A stretch of DNA of 64,000 nucleotides from Cristatella mucedo (taxonomy: Eukaryota; Bryozoa; Phylactolaemata; Cristatellidae), in NCBI GenBank assembly GCA_009760855.2, contig WPIO01000062.1:2135001-2199000 (forward strand). Reading direction: 5' to 3'. A program made the position numbers and the translations under genes. How positions within the stretch are numbered: the stretch's first letter is position 1; the number at the start of each line of letters is the position of its first letter. Under the pieces are notes generated by a model. The model was not told the origin of the DNA, ran no database searches, and saw only the letters and a list, made by a program, of their open reading frames with translations. Positions 29,801 to 40,800 of this stretch are shown here, one piece after another.

Positions 29801-32800
29801 GTAGTTCAAAAATTCGAAGCAATGTAAAACTGTACACACGAGTATGCATTTATAGCACATACAACAACTGGTGCAGCATTAGTACCGTGAGAGCAAGGTA
29901 GGATCCTGATTTTATCACCTTCGTTGTAATCATCGAGGCATATGGCACAAGCATCGTACGTGTCGCCTACGAAAACCAAAAAGCCAGTGAAAAAACAGCA
30001 GCTGAGTTACTAATAAGGAAGTGAGAAAGCAAAAACTGCTGATGCCACGGATTTCATAGCTGAAACTATGTACAGCAACGTCAGCAGTCCTGCTTATAAT
30101 GAAAATCTATATCAGATTAGAGAAACAAATACTATGCAATAACTATAATAATAATAAATACTATGCAATAATGCTAAATTAACATGCACGTAGGGTACAT
30201 TTGATGTCATGTATTGATTGCAAACAATTAAGCAGAAGCAAATACTCACAACATGCTTGCGTTCGTATCATGCACATAGCACCTACTGGACAAAGAAAGA
30301 CCCGGGATAAATTTTGCCAAAAGAAAGCACAAGCCCCTGCCATTCTTATGCAAGAGTTACTTACAAACAGGTCATCACAAAGGATAAAATGATACAAAAA
30401 TAATTAGTCACTGAGTGTCCATATGCCGAATGTGAGAAGTGAAGTCAACTACTACAATAAATGTGCGAATCCACAATCTAGAGGGTACATAAATTAGGCT
30501 GACGTATAAGGGTCATCTTAGCAGCGCAGGAATGCTATCGTAGTCTTGAGATTTTTATTCATCTGCAGTTTCAGTCCAAGCTAGCATTCTGATACTGAGT
30601 ATTTTGGCCACAGTCTGCCAAGGCAATCAGGTACAAGGTCTAAAAGTGAGCTTGTCTGTAAGACAATGTAAATCACAGTTGGTCTGATCTTGAGAGCTAG
30701 TAGTTCAGACATGGTTGGTCACCACAGCAAACACCCCATGCAAATTTAGGTAGATGACAGCCAATAAAGGCATGCAGCAAGGTCATGCTTCAGAACGCTG
30801 CATACAAGGCAGCCCAATATGTGCTCCTCACTGACCAGAGAGCAGAAAGGAATCGCTATTTTGCATAATTCCCAGTTGCGGGTCTACCGACAGCACCCCG
30901 AATGGTTTTGAAATTGACAATGCCCCGAAAAGCATATAAAAGCATGATGCTCTTAATTCATCTCTGCCGACGGCTTTCTTTCCCTTCTTTTGCTATTGAT
31001 GTTAAACTTGTCAGCACTTCCACATTATGGTCGTGCTACAGCCTGGTGCTTGCAGCATACACGACCAAAAAAATGATAGCTTACAAGACGACAACAACCT
31101 TGGCTATGTTCGGGTCATAATCGCCATACTCTGAATTTCCCAATCCCATTCTAATCATTTAAAGTACATTTGGAAAGCTGTTAAGGGTGTGTGATACACC
31201 TTGGAGTCTTTCTCGAACCACCTTGGCTCGTTAGTAGGACGTCACATAAAAAAGCTCAACACCACTTACCAGCTAAGGACATTTAAAAGCACTGCTTACC
31301 TTTCTTGAACTTCCGGGACGGGATCTTTTTCAGCTGGGACTTGCTAACGCGACTCTTACGCTGTCTGCGCACTTCCCTTATCCAGCGGCCGACCTGGAAA
31401 AGCACAATGGAGTTGACGTGACACAATCGGTCTCGACATCCTCCATGCAGCTGTCAGCGGCCGAACGCAGGCTAATTTAAAGCAGCTGACACGATTAAGA
31501 TGCCCAACGTATAGAAAAGTATTAAGTTAGCAAACAGATAGAATAAACGTATACACATTGACACACAACAGAATAGCACGAGTGCAGGCCAACGAATGGC
31601 AGGAGTTGGTGCAGCAGCTGGGCCTGCAAGCACCGAGTCGGAAGTCGAGTCGAACTTAAACCGATCCGGCTCAAGCGAGCACATGAAAGAAGGACCAGAC
31701 AACGGCCATAACGAGTGCTCCAGCTTTTTAGTATTCTTTCAAGAGTCAGAAAGTAACACAAGCTCAGTTGAAGTTTTTCAAGGAATCTTCTCAGTGACTA
31801 GCAGAAAAGATTCCCAGAAAAACCTTACTCATCAGCTTGCTTCCAGTTATGGCAACTCAACAGCAAGGCACAATTTGGAAGCCACCACGGGCTAATCACG
31901 TTATTATAGATCTGCTGCAATAGCTGCATGCCTGTACATATAGAAGTAATAGCTACAACTTGCTGCTGAGCTGCCATAGCAAGAAGTCACCCGAAGCCCT
32001 AAAGTTTTCCCGAGAATGTGCTCGGCGACCCACCGAAAAGTTAAATTCTGAGCTACGTTTCATGCAGAATTTACATAGGACCAAATTCTGTGGAGAGCAC
32101 AGTCATTCTGCATGAGCGGTTTTCGGCAGGCCCCGATTATAGGAAGCCTCAGCTGCAACAGTAAATTTCAAGTACTATTGTGCTGCATCTGGAATGGACA
32201 CCTGGCAGTCACACCACAATTGAGCACACCGTCGTACTGCACAACTAGGTTAGGCAGCGATCAAGCACTTGTGTGACTTCAGAAAACCTTGCAATGGAAG
32301 CTCACTAGCAGGTGAGATACCCATTAACATCTGGATGACAGAGCTCGAAGCAGAAAGCTCTATGTCCAGGCACTTGACGAGTTGCCTTCGACAGAATGAT
32401 TGTCTTTGGATTTTCTTGTGAGCTTTTCTAAAATAGCTAGTGTCAAAAAAATCCTATCAAGAAAGATCTCACTAATAGATATGGTCATCAATGCGTTGGC
32501 AAGGAATCAGACAGGCTGCAAATGAAGAGCTCGAATAGTAAATTCGGTACACCATATTATGAATGTAGTCAATCCAGCAAGTTTTGCAACGACTCCTACT
32601 GATGATTCAACGAAAAGAAAACCAACAAGGGGCAAGTGATGCACGGGCAATGAATACAGAATGGTTACACAAGAAATGTGCCAGGAGCACTGACACACTC
32701 TAACAGACCAAATCATTAAAGAGGACAATAATATTCAGTCTTGACAACAACAAACAGCAAGATGCAGAAAACACTGCTTAACATATTTGAACAGCAAGTG

Positions 32801-35777
32801 GAAGACTGCATCCCATGCATTGCTGCTTGTATATAGCATTTCTTTCAGCAAGCAAGCTCTGAAAGCCAGCCTTTTGTGGTGGCTGCTATCACGCACAAAA
32901 AATCTCAAGCTTGACTTTAACCCGAGCACAGAAAATCTCAAGCTTGACTTTAACTCGAGCTGACCAATAATAGTGGAGGCTGAATGAGCACACACGGTGG
33001 ATCAAATTGACACACCAGCCTGGCAAGAGCAAAGGGACATGCCTGCCTGGACATGCCTGCCTGGACGGCAGGCATGTTGAGGCATTTTGGGTCGCCTTAT
33101 GGGGGCAAGGACTTCGGGAAGCCCATTCATTTCCCTGCACCACTGACGTCTTATCTAGCACTGGTGTCTTATCTAGCGCTGGCATGCATCTTTACATTGC
33201 ACACGGGTGCCATGGACTAATGAGCTAGTGAGCAATGGCAAAACCAAGATGAACCACTACGTGTAGAAATGGAAATATTAAACAGAGGCTACACAAATCC
33301 TGCAATTCCCATATAGGACATGAATTGGTCGAGCTGTGGAATGCGGGCATCGACACTGCTATATAGGAGGACCACTGTCTAGAAAACCAGCGAGTGGGTA
33401 GGACATGTCGACACTGTCCTATAGGTACGTTCACTTACCTGCATATACTGGCTGCCATCGGTTCTTAGAACATTTTAGAGACTGCTTGTTCTTCGAACGT
33501 AATGGTGTACATTTTGCAATAACTCGAGCTATGCCGAATTAGTCAAGTGCTATATTAACATGTCGTCCATGCTGCAGCTGGACCCGATACAATGACCAGG
33601 TCGCATTGAACATTGCGTCGGCCTCTAAATTCCCAAGCCCCACAAAATATTTCAGCAGTGCAGGAATGCTCACGATCAGCTACATTTGCTTAATGCAACT
33701 GTTATGAAAGTTACGTTAAAATGACACAAATGTAGGCAGACTGAGGTAACTCGAGATTCCCGAAGCAACGTCGGATAAGAAAAGATAAGGCTGTGTCTGC
33801 AGCTGCAGAAATAAAAGTCAAACATTTGGTACTGTCGACAATGCCATCCCAGTGACAGGCACGACCAATCACGAAAGCCATCATTAACCATTACAATGCT
33901 AGCTAGCTATCCGGCTCACCATCAGGGTGCTACAAGTCAGAGTAGAAATTGTCATGCAAGTCGGATGCAATTGTCATGCATGTCGGATGCAAGGTAAACG
34001 TTTACTGTTGCCCAGAGTAAAATTGATAGGATTTCAAGAAGCAGAATGGTTGGCACAGCTGTTGGCCAATCAATGGCTTCGATACAGCCAAAAGTGGCTG
34101 CAAGGTAGGCAAGCATGGCCAAGGTGTGCACACGTGCAGGCAGTGTGCAAGTACGTGGTTGATTACCAAGCTTACACTTACCACGACAGCAACCGTGATG
34201 AACAGAATGCAAGCAAAAGCAACAGCCATCGGGATAAGTATGGTAGAAGGATCAAGGAAGCGTGTGATAACCTGCAGTCTCACAAAGTACCTGCAAAAGA
34301 GAACTTACCAGGAAAAGGACGGTGGTCAGGAAACAGACACCCAGCACAACCACACACCCAATTAAGAAAGGTACGATGGAGACTGAATCCAGTGACAAGT
34401 ACACTGTAAACCTGTAAAGGAATTAACAGCAGCCCCTTGCAATACATTCATTACCGGACTTAAAGAACAAATCTAGAGTGTCGAAGCAACAGATGTGTCA
34501 GCAAAATAATGTGTGACATGAGCCGGCTGAGCAATACCGATGAGAAGCAGCTGTGTGCACATGCGTCTGCTTCTGATCAGTGTACCACACACATGCGTGC
34601 ACGCATGGGCACATACGCGCGCACATACACATATACCCACAAACTCGTGCAAGCACGCACACACATACAAGCAGAGTTGCATACACAACATGCCAAACAC
34701 ATCTGGGCACATCCACCTATATATCTAGCTCCTTAGTTCTGTATCGGCTTGATTATTGTAATTCCATTTTGGCTGGGCTACCGAAAAAAGCAACTAGGCC
34801 CCTGCAGATGGCTATGAATATAGTTGCAAGGCTGGTTTTTTGCACATCCCAGAGGTTTGACCACGTGTCTCCTTTGCTAAAAGAGCTAGGATGGCTGCCG
34901 GTTGATCAACGGATACGAAGCAAAGTTCTTACGCTGACTCACAAGGCCTGTCACGGCTTGGCTCCTCCATACCTAGCTGAACTGCTGCACCAGTTTCAGC
35001 CTCCTCGTACCCTCAGCTCCTAAATGGACAATAAATTAGCTGTTCCATTCCTCTGCTTAAAGACCGTTGGCGACAGAAGCTTTAGCTCTGCAGGTCCTAG
35101 ACAGTGGAACTTGCTTCCACGATTCTTACACAACAACTACTCTCCAGCTGCAGACTACGGCTCATCCTTTCCAGCCGTCCCAAACTGCTACTTCCATGCT
35201 ACTCACTACCTCAACTTCTCTCCAGACTCAGCTATACTGCTCACTTTCTCTTTGTTGCGTGAGACGAAATCTGTTGGCTACCGAATGCGTTCCGAAAGCT
35301 GCTTAGGCTGTGAGTGCACTATACAAAACTCTCATGTGTTTGGAGTTACAGACATACGTTACATTTACATTACATACATGGCAAAAGTAAAAAAGGAAAT
35401 TTTCTCGCGTATGACAGGCTGCCTGTAAGCAAGTTTCAGCACTGCTGAGATTTTAGACTTGCCCTGAAAGAAACCAGACGTGTTGAGTCTATGCCAAGAA
35501 ATAGCAAAATGATCGGAAAGCCTCTATACGATTGAATCCATGCCATCGACGTTTTTCCACCCCATCAACGGAGAGAAACATACAGTAAAAATGCAGATCA
35601 ACGTAGCAACTTCATATTTAGCAACTGTGACAAGCTGACTGAAAGTGCAAAATGCACTGACTCAATCGTACACGCTTATTTTACACACACCTTGGTCATA
35701 TTCTGCTGATGCAAAAGTACGGGAAAAGAAGAAAATGCAGGAGCAACTAAAGCACTCCATGGATGTGAAATGCATCC

Positions 35778-35865
<88 letters not shown>

Positions 35866-37828
35866 GGCAGGACTAGCTAAGATGGTGGCAAGACTAGCTA
35901 GGACGGTGTCAGGAAGCATAGGCAATTCGAAGTCGGTTTTCGATGAAACCAGCATTTCCCAGGCTAGCGATCAGGCAACACTTGGCGACCTGACTAGCCA
36001 CATGCTACTGCTGCTACAAAGTAGCTGGCAGTAACGGCTGGCCAAGAGCAAACTTACAGCACGAAGTGAATAAAGCATGAGTGAAAGATTTGAATGGATA
36101 CCAGATTGGGGCGAATTACAACTCGTGTTGTCAGCAAGCATTGCCGGATAGACAAACAGGCTGCTTTGCAAAGAAAATCAGGCAAACCGACAAGACACGA
36201 GGTTGCCTGCAATGCCACCTGCAACTGGAGAACAAGATGCTGTTAAATGATGGAGAAACGACTACAGCTAAAGATAAGCTGATTCAATAGCTTCATTAAT
36301 ATAGCAGCAGGAGAGCCTTCACGGCTATAAGCCCAGCTGGCAGCAGGCAATAAAGGTTTGCCTGTTGCTGCACTCGAACCCATGACCTAGGTCGTGAAGT
36401 GCAAGTACCTTAGCCCTAGGCTAAGACCCAAGTACATAACACAGTTGCAGGGATGAGGGCTACAGGTGAACCAAGGCTTGCCAGTCCCTTGACTTGACTG
36501 TACAATCCAATCTGTCATGGCTCGAGCTGACAGAGCTGCTTCTTTCCGAGCAAATCCAAATCCCTACTTGGCTTGGTCACTGCACATGCACAGATGGTGC
36601 GAAGGTCGCGATTCAGACGAAACATTCTTCACAACAAAATCAAAACGCTTTGCCGTGTCTGGCCTACGGCGCATTAGCAATCGCTACTTACCGGCACTGC
36701 TGCAGTGGCTGACAACTGTAACTGCCATTAATGGCGATGCCGTCTGAATTGCTAATAAGGACCGATGAAATGTTGACTTGATTGGCAATGGTGGCTAGAA
36801 GCACAATGGCCTTAAGTTTGCTGCTGACGTGTGCACATGCATGCCTGCAGTAGTGGCAGCTGCAAGCAGCAGTCACGGGGGAGGGGGAGACAGCTGCTCC
36901 GTCACAATCTAGGTTAGCGACTAGGGTGCTGAAAGTATGCACAGTTGCAGACGACGACCGGCAAACGTGATCGCAACGGTAAATGATACAAACCATTAGA
37001 CCATGCCATTGCAAACGGCGGTTCACCAGGTGTGTTATCATATATGACGGCTGCCTTGAATCCGGCTTGCTGCGCATACAGGACCTTAAAAGGCAGCAAA
37101 TCGTGTCATGACTACATTAATCATAGCCGTGAAAGGGAATTCACAGGTTGCAGGCAGCAGCATCGAGCCAGAGAAAGGCATTATTATACAGCTGGCTGCA
37201 ACAAAGCACGAGCACATCTGAGAGCAAATAGATGACAGAACAAGCAAGAACCACAGAAGCTGCCAGCATGCAAAAAGAACTACACACAGGGAAGCAGAAC
37301 CGTGAAGGCCCCACCCACACGAAATCAGAGCACCGACAATGCCCGAGATGGACTAACGCCGACCACTGGTGCCGAAAGTGTCATTAAATATGTTTGAGGT
37401 AAGGCAGGCTTCGCCTGTGCACTGCTTTCTAGTACGTATGTGTTCCAATGTTGAAACACTGTTGCCAGTGCAAGCTTGCGTGCAAAGATCAAGGATAACA
37501 AATAAGTGGACGAGGCAAGCTGCAAACTCCACTATACGACAAGAGTTCTGAAGTATGCTGCCACCTTGCACTGTGCCACCAATCCGCTTCCTCCCTCAAT
37601 CTGCTTCGTGCTTGGACCTCCAAAAGATAGCATTTCTGAGCAGCAAGTTTTAGTAAATGCCAAGATTTTTCTGCTCAAGAGTTCGATCCGTAGCTAAAGT
37701 AACGAGTGATTTGCACGAAGTCACATTGCATTCATTGCAGCACTGCTGTACCGACATGAACACGTGCTGATGAGCTGCATTGCAAGAAATTGCAATATAT
37801 CGCATCATTACCAACACCTCAGATATAA

Positions 37829-37880
<52 letters not shown>

Positions 37881-40800
37881 CAGGTATCACATCGTAGGCA
37901 TTTGCCCTCGAGAGCATTTCTCCAAGTTTGACACCCAGTCATACCTTGACCACAACTTGGACATCTAGTCATTACTCTGGCTACTGTTCAATAAATAAGA
38001 CACATCCACGAGTCTCACAGACTGACGATGCAGTGGCTAGGCAAAACCAGCGCACCCCAAATGCAATGCGCTGTGCAATGCAGGACAGAGCAAAAATCTT
38101 GAGTCAGAGGACCAAAGCAAGACGCAAGAGGACGCACTGCAATACGCTGCTACACCCACCTGCTGCAACTACAGCAGCACGCAAAAGATTGAAGTGGGTA
38201 ATGCCAAATGGGAGCAATTTATTCGCAATGCCTAAACTGCCTACAACGACTAAGCTGCCTGGGCATAGGCAAGAAGAACAGCCTCCAAGTTAGGGCAACA
38301 CAGATCTGAGTGACAATCGTTTCGGCCACAGCAAGATTCCACTCGAGATTCCAGCTACTGCTGCAGCTTACTGGCCACTTGTCGGTCGCGCAGGCCACTT
38401 ATCTGGGGACTGGCCTTACCAGCGATAACACTATCAGTTGTCACATGCCCCAAACAGGGGGGGGGAGGGAGAAGGTCCACCTGGTTGGCTGTGCAAGGTG
38501 CCACAGTTAATCCATCCAGCAGCACGGCCAGACACAAGCATCGACGTTTGTCGGTCAATGGCAAGTCTCCAGCTGCTCGCATCTGGTCGACACACTGCTG
38601 CAGCAGCAGCTTGCAGGCGATCCAGACTCTGGCTGCTGGGCCAAAGCAGCCCTGAAGCCAAGCTTCGACCATCAATCACATGCACTTGCCACTAGCCGAG
38701 AAGTGGCTAACGGCCAGCAACAGAATTTGAAAATAATATTTGAACCATAACTTCGATACCAACTGACTCTTTAATGGAGGAGCCGTCCTCGGATCTGCCT
38801 AATCCCAACAGGTTTTGAATTGTATTGAGCTCGATCGTGTCATTGTGTCTGTGAACTATCCAAAGCAGTCTATGCTTCAGCCTGGGAAATGAATCGTCAT
38901 CGGGGAAGGGTTTAGACTGACGTGCTGGCAAAAAATACACGAGGGGAGATCAATACACACGGCATTGCTCTCGTGGCATCGGCTCTGGAAAATTAATTTC
39001 GAGGCAATGCCAATCACGACTCAGACACTAATGGCAGGACAAGTTGCCGACAACAGCATGCAACTTTTGCACATCCGCCCTGACAAGGCAGTTTTAGGCA
39101 GGCGAGCCTAAGACGCCGAGGCCGACCACACAGTGCCAGCCCAGAGGTCATCCCTGGTTCCGCACGATGTCTCCACGGGGGGGGGGGGGGCTACAACCTT
39201 TACATGCTCTGTTCCTCGTGATGCGCTCCTGTCATAGCTGGCCTTCACATTTATTTGCATCGTTCACATCTGCTCACAACAGCAATCTGCAAGCAACAGC
39301 AAGAGACAGCAGAGAGGCAGTCAAGCTTCCGGCATTGGCTTCTGACGGCAGTGTCCGCCGATATCCAGCCGCCGGGAAAGCTAGCTGAGCCCGGGATCTG
39401 CATAGCTTAGGTGTGCTGGTGATCTAGAGTGGTAAATGCTCCGACAGAGTCTCAAGACTGAAGACAGATTTACTATATTAGTTATGCAGGGCAGCAGTAC
39501 ATCTAGGCATCTCAGTTAGAGGACACTATATACAGGTCGAAAGATTGACGTTGAGGTGCTGCCTGAGCACACACAACTTCCCTGTTGCAGCTTCTAGCAG
39601 GCAGAGTGGAGTGGAACCCTGCTACCGACTAAGGTTTCGGGTGTTTCGCTTCGTCTCGTGGACGATAACTAGCACAGTGACTACCCCTCCCGGCCACAAC
39701 CACGGCACAGCACACAGCCCTGCCCAATCGGCTCTCATTTGTAAGCACTCTCCCTTATGGAAGGTACTTAATAAATGTTGCTCGCAAGGGCGGTGGCACT
39801 TGCTAGCTAGACCATAAAGTTGCTCGTCATACCTTTAGCTCAAAGTTGCAATGCCTGCGCACGATCAGCGCTATCGGTTGATATTCGTCCGACACTGGAA
39901 AGCGGATCGGTGACAGCTTCGAGCAAGCATCCGGTGGGTCGGTAATATATAGGCGTCCCTTGAACCGAAATCCAAAGAGAGTCCGTTCAGTGCAGCAGCA
40001 GTAGAGGATGCTGGTTTGCCGCACCAAAGCAGCCTTACTCAGCCCGAACTCGCGAATGCGATAAGCAATCGATTGCTCACTGGCAGCGCTAGAAAGAGCC
40101 GAGGCTGCTGCTAGAGGCCCTCTCCTCCTCTCTTCCTGCACATGCTTAGCTTGCGAGAGAGCACTTCTTGAGTCACCTTGCTAACTGCTGCCAATGCTGA
40201 AAATCACAATCCAGAGCACGGCTCAGCACGTGCCTGAGCATATCTTGTGAGCTTCGAATCGTGATCGCATTCATCCGACACATCTACTGCCCTGACCACA
40301 GCTCGGGCACAGACCGGCAGCAAGGCACGTATTTCTCAGGCCTTCGAGCGATTTCCAGCAAGCACCAAGTTAGCCCTGCATGTCCACGTCTTACGAGTTT
40401 CTCGAAGCAGCCCTGCCGGCGCTCGGTCAGTACAGAGCCAGGCACTTCCTCCTCCACCTCCTCCTCAAGGCCCAAACGCCATTGCTCACATGCTCAAAGG
40501 GAACGAAACACATGCAAAAAGTTAGACAGCTAATATCTCACTCAGCAAGCCGGCCGGAGTGACCCAATCAAGGCATAGGTATGTGGCATTGGGAAGTCAT
40601 CAGCTACCTGTACCTGACCTTCCCCTCTTTCCCCCTAGACAAACTATAAGCCACGCACTGGTAACACTGACGGCAAAGCTCAAATGCAACTTCGTGGCAA
40701 TGCTTTGTCGCTCTTTTTTATTCATCCACTTCCAATCTCCACTCGACTCTTTCAAGCTGTCATGGTAATGGGTTACGATGCTTATACTATGGCTACATAC

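Larger units (their letters stand above)
24561..29885 (-). other. RNF13: RNF13-like intron 8 (5.3 kb), with LINE copy and telomere-like patch
   Basis: Contains the LINE fragment at 25.6-26.4 kb, poly-G runs (26529, 27140) and a CCCTAAA-rich patch at 27427-27487. The rest is AT-rich and shows no further exon. Confidence 0.6.
34412..36691 (-). other. RNF13: RNF13-like intron 5, with LINE family 2 and (GA)n
   Basis: Holds the LINE family 2 fragment, AC-rich sequence at 34570-34680 and the (GA)n tract at 35783-35862, plus a SINE A copy at 36278-36425. No further exon seen. Confidence 0.55.

Noticed and set aside
31596-31895. 99-codon plus-strand frame with plausible composition
   Set aside because: Lies antisense in an RNF13-like intron, with no family resemblance, promoter or splice evidence.
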